64,000 bases of DNA from Leptothrix sp. (in: b-proteobacteria) (GTDB lineage Bacteria > Pseudomonadota > Gammaproteobacteria > Burkholderiales > Burkholderiaceae_C), in contig PNKD01000006.1 in the NCBI GenBank assembly GCA_013822265.1, forward strand, positions 1 to 64,000, given 5' to 3'. A program made the position numbers and the translations under genes. This document shows, in pieces, positions 9,117-17,738 of this stretch. Below the pieces are notes generated by a model. It was not told the origin of the DNA. It ran no database searches and saw only the letters and a list, made by a program, of their open reading frames with translations. How positions within the stretch are numbered: position 1 is the first letter of the stretch; each line of letters begins with the position of its first letter.

Positions 9117-11093
9117 TCACCGCTGCTGCTGCGCCAGACCGTAGCCGGTCGCAATGCGAACCGCCATTTCAGGGAACAACGCGCTGAGGGTCGCGTCGTA
9201 GGTGCCGGGACGGAGGTAGATCTCATCTTCTGCCTCCACCCGCTCGACGATGAGTTGCCGCCAGGACGCGTAGAGCCTGGCTTGCTTTTCGGAGAAGTGC
9301 TGCGCCAGGTCGTAGGTCTTGACCGCGATCGTGTACAGCGTGTGCCAGCGGCGATTGTCTTCGCCGCTCTGCATGACGGCGTTGAGTACCTGGAAGCCGC
9401 TGTCGACTGCGTAGCCGATGCCGCGGTTGTGCCGTATCGAGAGGATGCGCGGCACGAGCCCCGTGTCACTGATCATTTCTCGGTCCATGCCACCGGGCAG
9501 GCCGTGCGCATCGAGGGCCTCTGCGGCGTCGGCGAGGCTCCGCCACTCTGGGTCTTCAGGGCCAAGCGCCTGCGCTGGCGCGTCGGCAGGGTTGCGCGTC
9601 CGCTGCGCGCGCCTGATCTGCACGCTTCTGTCGTGAAACCTCGTAGCCGCAGCGAGGTACGCCAACACCCAGTATTCAGTCGGCTTGGCAAGCCACCGCG
9701 GACGATTGAAATCGCGTATCCGCTGCGCCCATTCCAGGCACACCGAGTGCGCATCGATCTCTGCATCAAGCACCCTGCGCTTGCCGACGAATGCGGGGTG
9801 GTGAACCCACCGCTTGCCGATGACCTGGTTGACTACCAGATCGCGAAACTGCTCGCGCGAGAGGCGACCACCCAACGACCCCAGGTCAATTTCCAGCGTC
9901 GGCACATCCAACTGCCGGATGCACTGCAGTTTCTCGTCGGCGATGCCGTGCGTGACCTTCACTTCGATCAGCAACGTGGATGGCCACGCCGGGGCATAAA
10001 CGTCCTCGGTGTCTTCATCGAACACGTCGCCCACCTTGGTCAGCGTACCGCCGTGGGTGTAGACCTGCCGGCCGCCCAGCGTGGCAATCACGTCAGGAAC
10101 GATACGGCCGAGCCGACACTCCAGCCGAACGCCGTCCAGTTCGAGGCGGCGCCTGCCGGTCAGCCAGACCTTCCGAATCGTCTGATCGTCCCAATCGCCG
10201 GCCAGTTCTTCCGGGGGGTAGCGGGTGACGACCACCTCCAGTCCCGGGGTCTCGACGCTCTCAGCCGCTTCCAGAGCCGCCTTGGCTTCGCGATGCAACA
10301 GCGTCTCGCGTCGAAACGCCTGCGCCTCAGCCGGAGGAGTGCCGGTCGGCAGGCTACTCAGGAATTCGGCTTCGTCCGCGGCGTCCCAGCCGTCCAGCGC
10401 CTCGATGGACGCGCGCGCCGCCGTGGCACGGCTTCGCAAAGCGAGGTCTTGATCGTTCCAGTGCGAACACCGCCGCAGGTCCGGGAGCACGCGCAAGCGT
10501 GCCCGAATCGTCTCCGCGTCCAGCATGGCCAGCGCCGGGTCCGACAAGGCGATGGTCACGACGGCATGTCCGGTGCCATCGGCCATGGGCTCGCGCAGGC
10601 CGGTGAGGTCCACCGTCAACTCGCGGCCATCATCAAGGGTGAGCACGGCCGTGGCGTGGTCTTGCATCCGCGCCGAGGACACGCGGACTCGCTCGGCGGG
10701 CTCTTCGACCCAGACTTCATAGTCCTGGCCGCTGAAACCCTGTGCCCTGGCGGACATCGTTCGGCGCGGCAGGTCGATGAAACCGCGCTCCGCGAGATGG
10801 CGTACAGCGGCGGCCCGCGCGGCGACCAGGACGCATGCGTCGCGCAGCGCGCCGGCCGGATGCCGGAAATGAGCCGTTGGCCGCACGCGCATCGGTTCGC
10901 CGGCCAGCACCGGCGTCAGCGCGAGCTCGCAAGCTGGGCAGATGCAGGTCCCTGTCTTGTTGACGACCTCCGGGTCGTGGATGTACCGGGGCGCGCCCGT
11001 GGTGGCGTCGTGTGCCCACTTCAATGGAACTGTGCTCGCAGCGCCGTCGTCCCGGGCGGGTGGCACTGCCGGGGCAACACGCCACTGCGTCAT
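9117..11093 (-). CDS. CoiA-like protein with PD-(D/E)XK nuclease domain
   Basis: This 658-residue protein begins with a zinc-ribbon-like segment (CICPACE, about 51-57) and an HFRHPAG motif at about 74-80, as in competence CoiA-like proteins. A PD-(D/E)XK nuclease core follows: RIVPDVIATL at about 327-336 and LLIEVKVTHGI at about 367-377, giving the D...ExK pattern. The rest is helical and unrecognised. CoiA-family nucleases act in DNA uptake and recombination and are also found in mobile elements, so the exact role here is unknown. The start ATG overlaps the stop of the upstream unknown gene by 4 nt, so the two are probably made together. Confidence 0.65.
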   Translation of the reverse strand: MTQWRVAPAVPPARDDGAASTVPLKWAHDATTGAPRYIHDPEVVNKTGTCICPACELALTPVLAGEPMRVRPTAHFRHPAGALRDACVLVAARAAAVRHLAERGFIDLPRRTMSARAQGFSGQDYEVWVEEPAERVRVSSARMQDHATAVLTLDDGRELTVDLTGLREPMADGTGHAVVTIALSDPALAMLDAETIRARLRVLPDLRRCSHWNDQDLALRSRATAARASIEALDGWDAADEAEFLSSLPTGTPPAEAQAFRRETLLHREAKAALEAAESVETPGLEVVVTRYPPEELAGDWDDQTIRKVWLTGRRRLELDGVRLECRLGRIVPDVIATLGGRQVYTHGGTLTKVGDVFDEDTEDVYAPAWPSTLLIEVKVTHGIADEKLQCIRQLDVPTLEIDLGSLGGRLSREQFRDLVVNQVIGKRWVHHPAFVGKRRVLDAEIDAHSVCLEWAQRIRDFNRPRWLAKPTEYWVLAYLAAATRFHDRSVQIRRAQRTRNPADAPAQALGPEDPEWRSLADAAEALDAHGLPGGMDREMISDTGLVPRILSIRHNRGIGYAVDSGFQVLNAVMQSGEDNRRWHTLYTIAVKTYDLAQHFSEKQARLYASWRQLIVERVEAEDEIYLRPGTYDATLSALFPEMAVRIATGYGLAQQQR

Positions 11094-11983
11094 GAGCGCT
11101 CCAAGCTCGGCACGTCGTCGAGCGCCGGGTGCATGGCGTCAAGGCTGCGGTGCGGGTTCGACGTTCCTGCGGGCGTGGTGACGGCGAAATCGAAGGTCGT
11201 CGACACTTGCGCGCTGTTCTGGGCGACTTCACGCAGAGCCCAGCAGACCAGGGCGAGGTGATGCCGAGGGCTGGCTGCATCCGCGCCGCCATCTGTCTGG
11301 TGGAGGTTTGACCGCAGATGGTCCACCACGCGATCCACCAGCTCCGGTGGCGTGTCGAGAGGGAACACCGGCATCGCCTTGCCGGGTTCGACGACGACAA
11401 GGCGCTGGTCCTCGACGCTGGGCAAGAATCCGACGCATCGAACCGCGACGCCGTCGCCTGCACGGGCCCGGTAGGTCAGGAGCCAACTCGTGTGGGCGAG
11501 ATCCTGCGTGCTGGCGCTCCCTTGTTCGCGGGCCCGTTGTCGCTCTTCGTGGATGACTGACAACATCTGGTCAGTGTGCGAAACCGACTCGGTCTGAATT
11601 CGGTCCTTCACGGCATCCAACAACGAGACCAAGCCGGCGCCGGTCACGGCCCCGAGTGGCGTCTCGACGATTTTGGACGCTTCGATGTTGAGTGGGACGG
11701 TTTGACCGAAGGCTCGGACGCTCTCCATCTTGTCTGCGGCCAACAGGGCGTAGCCGCTGGCATGGATGGCTATCAGAAACGTCACGCGGGGCCTTGCTTG
11801 GGATTCGTGTTGCGCGGTTGATTGGAACAGTGCGCCGAAGAGGTCGCCCCGTTCGCCATGCCAAGGAATGTGGCGGCGGGGCCATCGAATCATCGCCGAT
11901 GCGTATCGAGCAGAGTCCGCTCGCCACCACGCGTCGACCGGTCCATTGCCCGGGCTTGAAGGCGTCGAAGGCGCTGGGACCAT
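11090..11983 (-). CDS. Unknown protein, partner of the CoiA-like nuclease
   Basis: This protein of about 297 residues matches no family I recognise. It contains an alpha/beta-looking central part (TFLIAIHASGYALLAAD) and two charged helical stretches. There is no signal peptide or membrane segment. The ATG at 11983 was chosen because an AGGGGG ribosome site sits 7 nt upstream. A start 18 codons further upstream would run into the divergent ParB-like gene. Its 3' end overlaps the CoiA-like gene (ATGA), indicating joint function. The shared 48-bp gap with the ParB-like gene must hold both promoters. Confidence 0.6.
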   Translation of the reverse strand: MVPAPSTPSSPGNGPVDAWWRADSARYASAMIRWPRRHIPWHGERGDLFGALFQSTAQHESQARPRVTFLIAIHASGYALLAADKMESVRAFGQTVPLNIEASKIVETPLGAVTGAGLVSLLDAVKDRIQTESVSHTDQMLSVIHEERQRAREQGSASTQDLAHTSWLLTYRARAGDGVAVRCVGFLPSVEDQRLVVVEPGKAMPVFPLDTPPELVDRVVDHLRSNLHQTDGGADAASPRHHLALVCWALREVAQNSAQVSTTFDFAVTTPAGTSNPHRSLDAMHPALDDVPSLERS

Positions 11984-12031
11984 GGTGCAACCCCCTTGTG
12001 GGCCGACACCCAAGAGTACCCAGGAGAACCT

Positions 12032-13819
12032 GTGCAACTGACCTTACCGATCGCCCGAATCGTGCAGGGGAAGAATCCCCGCGAGTATTTCGACCTCGAC
12101 GAGATGACCGAACTCGAAGAAGGCATCCGCGCCTTCGGCGTGATCGAGCCCATCATCGTTCGACCCGTTCCCGGCACGGACCACTTAGAAATCATCGCAG
12201 GCGAGCGCCGCTGGCGTGCCGCGAAGAACGTGTTCGGCGACAGCTACGACATGCCCGTCGTCATCCGCGAAGCCAGCGACGCCGACAGCGAGGCCATCGC
12301 GCTGATCGAGAACTACCACCGCGCCGGCATGTCGATGGCCGAAGAGGCGCGCACCGCGCAGCGGCAACTGCTGCGCAACCGCGGCGACAAGGCGGAAACC
12401 GCACGCAACCTGGGCTGGTCACTCGACGTGCTGGAAAGCCGTCTTGCGCTGATGGCCTGCACGCCGGCCGTGCTCAAGGCATTGACGCATCGACAGATCA
12501 TGCTGGGGCATGCCGAACTGCGGGCGGGCGTGCCTCCGGAGAAGCAGGACACGGTGCTGTCCGCCATCGTCGCGCACAAGGTGCCGGTCGCGGTGCTCAA
12601 GGCGCAGTTGGGCCAGTACGTGCGGCGACTGGCGGATGCCATCTTCGACACAGCGCCCTGCACCGGATGCCCACACAACTCGGCACGGCAGGCAGGACTG
12701 TTCTCCGAATCCCTCGGCGAGGGCTACTGCCAGCATCCCACGCACTTCGACGAACTGACCCTGCAGGCCGTGGACGCCAGGGCGGCGGCGTTGAAGGACG
12801 AATACCCGGTGATCCGGATCGTGAAGATCACCGATGGATTCACGCCGCTGCCGGTGTCAGCGGAGGGCGGGCTCGGCGTCGGCGATGCACAGTACGTGTC
12901 GTGCCAGGGATGCCAGTCGTTCGGCTGCGCCGTCTCGGCCATGCCCGGCTCGTATGGTGAGGTCACCCGGTCGCTGTGCTTCGACGCCGGCTGCAACAGC
13001 CAGAAGGTCGCGGCATGGCGCAAGGCGCAGCGCGAAGCGGTCTCGGGGCCGGCGCCGCTCGCCGACGGGAGTTCGAAGCAGGGTCGTGCGCACAAGGGTG
13101 CGAAGCGGACCCCCGGCCCCGTCAAGCCGGTGGCAGTGCAGAAAGCATCGAACCAGACGCCGCAGCGTGTGGTGGATCACCGCATCGCGCAGTGGCGCAG
13201 ATGGGTTGCCAACGCGCTCATGACGCAGCCCGAGCGCAACCACCGCGTCCTGATCGCGCTCGCGCTGGCAGGACGCGGCAGCGACCTTCGCAGCGAGCAG
13301 TTTGCCAAGGTGGCCGACAAGCTTGCCGGGACCGCAAGCCGGTTCCAGTCGAACCTCGGCGGGCACCTGCGCTGCGCGCACGCCATCGAGACGGATCGAC
13401 TGGACAAGCTCGTGCACGCGGTGACCGCATCCGCAGCCTTCGGCGTCGATGTCCGCAACCTCGAACTGCTGCTGAATTACCTGGAGGTTGACGAGGCGCG
13501 CTGCTTCCGACTGGACAAGACCTTCCTCGATCTGTTCACGATGAGCGAACTCGAGAGCCTCGCCGAGGAACTTGGCTTGAAGCGGGTGATGGGGCAAGGT
13601 TTCAAGACGGTGCGGGCCGGCAAGAAAGCCGAGTTCATCGCCGCGCTGCTTGCCGTCGAGGGATTCGAGTACCGGGGCGCGGTGCCGCAGGTCATGCGCT
13701 ACCCGCGCCATGCCGTCATCGGCGCTGCATACGACGAGCCGCAGACGCCGCCCGATGACGCCGGGGACGGCACCGCCGATGCAGTGGCCGACGACAAAAC
13801 ACGGGTCCTGGCAGCGTGA
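12032..13819 (+). CDS. PRTRC system ParB-family protein
   Basis: This 595-residue ParB-like protein is the first gene of a PRTRC (ParB-related, ThiF-related) cassette. The N-terminal ParB/sulfiredoxin-type domain (about residues 3-100) contains the box ERRWRAAKN near 62. A helix-turn-helix region follows near 110-160. Two cysteine clusters, CTGCPH (about 208) and CQGCQSFGC (about 290), suggest a metal-binding insert. The C-terminus ends in a low-complexity tail. The GTG at 12032 is preferred because AGGAG lies just upstream, and the alternative TTG at 11996 has no ribosome site. Such proteins occur with the downstream E, C, F, B, A and ThiF genes on plasmids and integrative elements; their function is unproven. 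Confidence 0.85.
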   Translation: MQLTLPIARIVQGKNPREYFDLDEMTELEEGIRAFGVIEPIIVRPVPGTDHLEIIAGERRWRAAKNVFGDSYDMPVVIREASDADSEAIALIENYHRAGMSMAEEARTAQRQLLRNRGDKAETARNLGWSLDVLESRLALMACTPAVLKALTHRQIMLGHAELRAGVPPEKQDTVLSAIVAHKVPVAVLKAQLGQYVRRLADAIFDTAPCTGCPHNSARQAGLFSESLGEGYCQHPTHFDELTLQAVDARAAALKDEYPVIRIVKITDGFTPLPVSAEGGLGVGDAQYVSCQGCQSFGCAVSAMPGSYGEVTRSLCFDAGCNSQKVAAWRKAQREAVSGPAPLADGSSKQGRAHKGAKRTPGPVKPVAVQKASNQTPQRVVDHRIAQWRRWVANALMTQPERNHRVLIALALAGRGSDLRSEQFAKVADKLAGTASRFQSNLGGHLRCAHAIETDRLDKLVHAVTASAAFGVDVRNLELLLNYLEVDEARCFRLDKTFLDLFTMSELESLAEELGLKRVMGQGFKTVRAGKKAEFIAALLAVEGFEYRGAVPQVMRYPRHAVIGAAYDEPQTPPDDAGDGTADAVADDKTRVLAA

Positions 13820-13918
13820 AGGCCGCACAGGCCGCCCCCCGCCGAACAGGCACTGGACACACAGGGGACGCCCCATAGGATGAATCCATGGGGTGTTCCC
13901 ATTCAAGGAGTGGATGAC

Positions 13919-14392
13919 ATGACGATGTTCGAAGAACTGCATGCGCTGGCGACCGGCGCGACCCTCACGATGATCGTGAGCGCCGACGAGAAAACCGGCC
14001 GGATGACGGTCCACGTGATCCCGAAGCCGAGGAAGGACGTGGACGAACCGGCGCTGACCAAGGCACTGAGTCTCACGGCCACGCCGCAGGAGTTCGATGC
14101 CGGTTTCGTGGAAGCGCTGCGTGGCTACCGCGAGGTGCGGCACAGCCTTGCCGAACAGGCCGAGGCCACCAAGGAAGTGCTGGAAGCCGCCAAGCAGGCT
14201 TCGGTCAAGAAAGCGGGAGACGCTGCGTCCAAGGCGGGGAAGCCCGCTGCTGCGGCGAGCAGCGCGCCAGTCGCGACAGCACCTGCAATGCCGGTGTCGA
14301 GCACGACCGAGGACGACGAGACCGAGGACCAGGCCCAGGCGCCAGCGGCGGCCATTGCCGGCGGCAGCGCGGCGCTCGACTTGTTCGGCTGA
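13919..14392 (+). CDS. PRTRC system protein E
   Basis: This 157-residue protein begins MTMFEELHALATGATLTM, which matches the opening of PRTRC protein E. It has a beta-rich N-terminal half with VHVIPKPRKD, a coiled-coil-like helical middle (about 70-100) and an acidic/alanine-rich disordered tail ending LDLFG. The start at 13919 follows AAGGAGT at 7 nt spacing; an in-frame ATG at 13880 lacks a ribosome site. No enzymatic motif is seen. It sits 99 bp after the ParB-like gene in the same direction, so it is probably co-transcribed. Its molecular role is unknown. Confidence 0.75.
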   Translation: MTMFEELHALATGATLTMIVSADEKTGRMTVHVIPKPRKDVDEPALTKALSLTATPQEFDAGFVEALRGYREVRHSLAEQAEATKEVLEAAKQASVKKAGDAASKAGKPAAAASSAPVATAPAMPVSSTTEDDETEDQAQAPAAAIAGGSAALDLFG

Positions 14393-14533
14393 AACGGACG
14401 GCGCCCCGGACTGCCACAGCGACTCGTCCGCGCGATGGACTTGATGGCCGGCCGTCCGCTGAGAGACTGACTGCAGGGCAACCGAGACGTGGTTGCCGAC
14501 CACGACGACACAAGCAGAGCACAAGGAGAAGCG

Positions 14534-14974
14534 ATGTCCATCGAAGTCAACGAAATCCAACGGCGCTTTCGCTACAACGGCATCCTGCTGCCGGATGTGC
14601 CGGGCCTGGATCCCCGCGAAGTGCGCGACCTGTACAGCGCGCAATACCCCGAACTGGTGAGCGCCGAAATCGAGTCCGGCGAAGTGCGCGACGGCGTGCA
14701 GGAGTTCAGTTTCCGCAAGGCCGTGGGCACCAAGGGAGCAACCCGCCGCGCAGGCAAGCGCCTCGCTGCCTTGTCGGCACAGGTCGATGCCGAGGCCGAT
14801 GGCCGCGTCGCGGGCGCGGACGGCAAGCTGGTCAAGGCCCTGAACCGCAGCAGCGTGAGGCGTTGCGCGCAAGCCTGGAGTGCCTTCGCGCACCGCGCGC
14901 TCGCGGCCAACCCGCAGCAGCGCGATGCGTCGCGGATGACGCCGCCGAGCGAGTCCCTGGCACCGCTGCCGTGA
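14534..14974 (+). CDS. PRTRC system protein C, ubiquitin-like, with C-terminal extension
   Basis: Residues 1-68 are the PRTRC-C module (MSIEVNEIQRRFRYNG ... AVGTKG), proposed to be a ubiquitin-like beta-grasp fold. In the family as I know it the protein ends at or near this TKG glycine. Here it runs on for 78 residues (69-146) of basic, helical sequence. Because the same cassette encodes E1-like, E2-like and JAB-peptidase-like proteins, the extension may be removed to expose Gly68, which is inference. AAGGAG precedes the ATG. The stop overlaps the protein F start (GTGA). Confidence 0.75.
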   Translation: MSIEVNEIQRRFRYNGILLPDVPGLDPREVRDLYSAQYPELVSAEIESGEVRDGVQEFSFRKAVGTKGATRRAGKRLAALSAQVDAEADGRVAGADGKLVKALNRSSVRRCAQAWSAFAHRALAANPQQRDASRMTPPSESLAPLP

Positions 14975-15978
14975 ACTACGCGATGACACTGCCGCGCTTG
15001 TCGGCAGGCATCCCTCGAACGCTGTTGCCCTCCCCACTGGCGAAAGCCAACGCCACCGTGTCGCGCTTCCTGATCGATGCGGGCGCCATCCGCGAGGGCG
15101 ACCTGCCGGCCGCGTGGGACGCCACGCTGCGGGTCTGCGAACAGGCCCTCGATGCCTGGGTCAAGCGCCAGATTGGATCGCTGCACTGCCTCTCGCCGGG
15201 CTTTGCGATGGGGGCTCTGAACGACGGTGGTCGCTATCCCCTGGCCCAGGCCGCCGTGCCGTTGCACTACAGCGCGGTCGATCTCTACTGGTACGAGACG
15301 CGCGAAGGCGAATGGCCCATCGGCGAGGGGCTGGAGGCGCTGGAGCGTGCCTGTGCAGGCCTCGGTGCCGCCGTGCTCAAGGTCTTGGCCGAAAGAAGCC
15401 GCTTCATCTACCCGCTGTTCACGCCCGACATCGCCTGCGACGTGGCGACCTACGTGTACTGGTGCGGCGAGGAGAACGAAGAGATCGCGCTGGACATGCA
15501 GTGCGGGGAGGATGAGGAGGCGAGGACGGCGATGCGCGAAGAGATGGTCACGAGCCAGACGCTGATCGAGGCGTATCCCGATTGGGCCCGGTGCTGGCCA
15601 CCCGGCAATCCGAGGGCGCATCGCGCGCCGAGTCTGTCGAGCATGGCGCGCAGGCTGGACGATCCACGGGCACAGCAGATCGCTGCCGACGCACTCGCGT
15701 TGTCCCGCCTGCGAATCGAAGACGAATTCCGGCCCGACATCGACGGCGAATACATTGGCTTCGGTGCCGTGCTGTCCTGGCGCGAGAGCGACGTGACGGT
15801 GCGCATCTACGACGACTTGCTGAACCTCGCGCACCAGGCCGAGTTCTGCGACCGCATCGGCGAACTGCAGATGCCACTGAACGAGCCTCAACGCATGGCC
15901 GATTGGCAGCAGGCCATGCGCACGCGTTTCAAGGCCATCGGGCTGATCGACCGCTTGATCCACCAGCTTTCGGGGTGA
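14971..15978 (+). CDS. PRTRC system protein F
   Basis: This 335-residue protein has the PRTRC protein F sequence style, opening MTLPRLSAGIPRTLLP shortly after the start. It is acidic in the middle and contains a tryptophan/tyrosine-rich central part (LYWYETREGEWP). It has no membrane segment and no catalytic motif I can name. The GTG at 14971 is taken as the start since it overlaps the stop of protein C as GTGA; an ATG four codons later is possible. It is part of the co-directional cassette, and its function is not established for any member. Confidence 0.72.
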   Translation: MNYAMTLPRLSAGIPRTLLPSPLAKANATVSRFLIDAGAIREGDLPAAWDATLRVCEQALDAWVKRQIGSLHCLSPGFAMGALNDGGRYPLAQAAVPLHYSAVDLYWYETREGEWPIGEGLEALERACAGLGAAVLKVLAERSRFIYPLFTPDIACDVATYVYWCGEENEEIALDMQCGEDEEARTAMREEMVTSQTLIEAYPDWARCWPPGNPRAHRAPSLSSMARRLDDPRAQQIAADALALSRLRIEDEFRPDIDGEYIGFGAVLSWRESDVTVRIYDDLLNLAHQAEFCDRIGELQMPLNEPQRMADWQQAMRTRFKAIGLIDRLIHQLSG

Positions 15979-16037
15979 GACTGGAGGCTGGAATCGAAGG
16001 CGCACGACGTGTGCCGACAACGGCTTTGGAGACGACG

Positions 16038-16292
16038 ATGAGAAGCGAGAGATTGCTGCGAGTCAGCTACTCGACCAGGGACGCCAGGCAGGCGTTGAAG
16101 CAGCTGATCCCGTGCATGGCGTCGGGATTCAACGTCAACGCCATCCACGGCAACTGTTCAGTGAACGGCGCAGATGCGAAGGCGCTCGCAGACTTGCTCG
16201 CGGAGCGCATCGTGTCGCGCCTCGAAGACACCAAGGCGCGCAGGAAGCAGCGGGACGCAGGCACGAAACCCGGCCAGCCGTCGAAGCCGTGA
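16038..16292 (+). CDS. Small protein within the PRTRC cassette
   Basis: This is an 84-residue protein with an N-terminal beta/alpha segment (RVSYSTRDARQALKQLIP) and a basic C-terminal tail rich in K, R and Q. I do not recognise a family. It is placed between F and B with gaps of 59 and 14 bp and in the same direction, so it is probably an accessory member of the cassette. The ATG at 16038 follows a GGAGACGACG stretch that can serve as ribosome site. Confidence 0.6.
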   Translation: MRSERLLRVSYSTRDARQALKQLIPCMASGFNVNAIHGNCSVNGADAKALADLLAERIVSRLEDTKARRKQRDAGTKPGQPSKP

Positions 16293-16306
16293 GGGACCTC
16301 AACACC

Positions 16307-17044
16307 ATGAACCAAGCTGAGTTTTCGATCAGGACGCAGACGGACGGCATCCTGCGTCTGGACCGGGCGGTGCTGATCTACCACGGGGCCTCGGGCAGCG
16401 CCTTCGCGACGGTGCACGAGGTCGAGGACGTGGATGGGGAATCGGTGATCGGCGCGGGGCAGGCGATGACGCCGCGCGCCGCCATCGATCTGGCGCGCGC
16501 GCTGAACAAGAACGTGGCGCATGGGGGCTTCCTGCCGGAGACGGTGCTGTACATGGATGGCGATCTGTTGTTGTGGTGGCTGCCGCCGGGCAAGCGGCAC
16601 ATCGCATTCCGCACCGAAGGCCATGAAGAACAGATGGGCGCGCTTGAGCGCGGCGAGACGGTGCCACACCCCGGGCTGGTGTTCGCAGCCTCGAGCCGCG
16701 TCTGGAAGGTGTGGGCCGTCAAGGGCAGCACCCGGCCCACGCCGGCCACGCTGCTGTACCAGGCGCCGTACTTCAACGTCTACCCGAACGGCGACATCTG
16801 CCAAGGCAACGTGCCGCGGCCCGAGGGCACCACGGCCGAGAAGATCGAGGCCTGGAACGATGCCTTCTTGCGCTCCTACTTCACGCACCCCAACACCCAG
16901 GGCAAGCTGGTCAGCTACCGGGGTGGTGCTTACGCGTTCTGGCGCGACATGCTGGACGGCAAATTCGGCCGCTTCCCCGAGCGTGTCCTGGTAGATGCGA
17001 AGCAGACGCTGGGTGCGCTGCTCGGCGCGAAGGAGGGTGCGTGA
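16307..17044 (+). CDS. PRTRC system protein B, E2-like
   Basis: This 245-residue protein matches PRTRC protein B, with an N-terminal beta sheet, a central VLYMDGDLLLWWLPPG hairpin and LYQAPYFNVYPNGDICQG in the second half. Members have been proposed to carry an E2 (ubiquitin-conjugating)-like fold, in which the cysteine of GDICQGN (about residue 166) would be the candidate catalytic residue; that assignment is inference. The stop overlaps the ATG of protein A (ATGA), so A and B are translationally coupled, as expected for a conjugation/deconjugation set. Confidence 0.75.
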   Translation: MNQAEFSIRTQTDGILRLDRAVLIYHGASGSAFATVHEVEDVDGESVIGAGQAMTPRAAIDLARALNKNVAHGGFLPETVLYMDGDLLLWWLPPGKRHIAFRTEGHEEQMGALERGETVPHPGLVFAASSRVWKVWAVKGSTRPTPATLLYQAPYFNVYPNGDICQGNVPRPEGTTAEKIEAWNDAFLRSYFTHPNTQGKLVSYRGGAYAFWRDMLDGKFGRFPERVLVDAKQTLGALLGAKEGA

Positions 17045-17736
17045 TGGACCCGCGCGATGTCGCACTGCAATCGACCTGTCCCGTGGTTGCCATGCCGCGC
17101 TACGGGCTGCTGCCCGACATGCAGAACGGTCAGCGCGTGATCGTGGCCGCCAACGGCGTGTTCGTGCAGATCAAGCTGGACTGGCTGGACTGCGTGCAGC
17201 GCCTGATGCCTTGCCAGCCCGGCATGCCCTTGCCCTATGGGCATGTGCAGGAGCGCGTGGCGTTCTCGTTCGGTGTGCTGCCGATCCGCCTGATCGAAGC
17301 CTTCGTCGAGCAGGCTCGAAAGGCACTGCCCAACGAGGCAGCAGGTGCACTGGTCTATTCGCGCCGCACGCGCGGCCTGCGGCTGGCGATGTGCGATGCG
17401 CTGAGAAGTTCACCGGCCCACATCGACTACCGCCTGCCGGCGGTGGCCGATGACGAAACCGTGGCTGTGGACCTGCACACCCACGGGCGCGGCACGCCGT
17501 TCTGGTCACCCGACGACGACCGGGACGACCAGGGCATCAAGGTTGCGGGTGTCTTCGGGTGCCTGCACCACACGCGGCCCATGGCCGAGTTCCGGCTGGT
17601 GCTCAACGGCGTGTACCGAGCATTGCCCCACCCGTGGCAGGCCGTCGTGCCGGCGACAGAGGATCACCAGGACGATGCCCTTGAGGCGGGCGTGTTGCAC
17701 AAGATACTGAGCCTGTTGAACAGAGCGAGGGCCTGA
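17044..17736 (+). CDS. PRTRC system protein A, JAB/MPN+ peptidase-like
   Basis: This 230-residue protein has a C-terminal JAB/MPN domain. The JAMM metal motif is visible as DLHTHGRG followed by FWSPDDD (about residues 143-160), i.e. H-x-H plus S-x-x-D. An upstream glutamate lies in the LPNEAAGALVY segment (about 97-107). JAMM peptidases cleave isopeptide or C-terminal extensions of ubiquitin-like proteins. The N-terminal 80 residues are specific to PRTRC-A. All catalytic positions seem intact, so an active zinc peptidase is expected. It is coupled to B upstream and is 2 bp from the ThiF gene downstream. Confidence 0.8.
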   Translation: MDPRDVALQSTCPVVAMPRYGLLPDMQNGQRVIVAANGVFVQIKLDWLDCVQRLMPCQPGMPLPYGHVQERVAFSFGVLPIRLIEAFVEQARKALPNEAAGALVYSRRTRGLRLAMCDALRSSPAHIDYRLPAVADDETVAVDLHTHGRGTPFWSPDDDRDDQGIKVAGVFGCLHHTRPMAEFRLVLNGVYRALPHPWQAVVPATEDHQDDALEAGVLHKILSLLNRARA

Positions 17737-17738
17737 AC

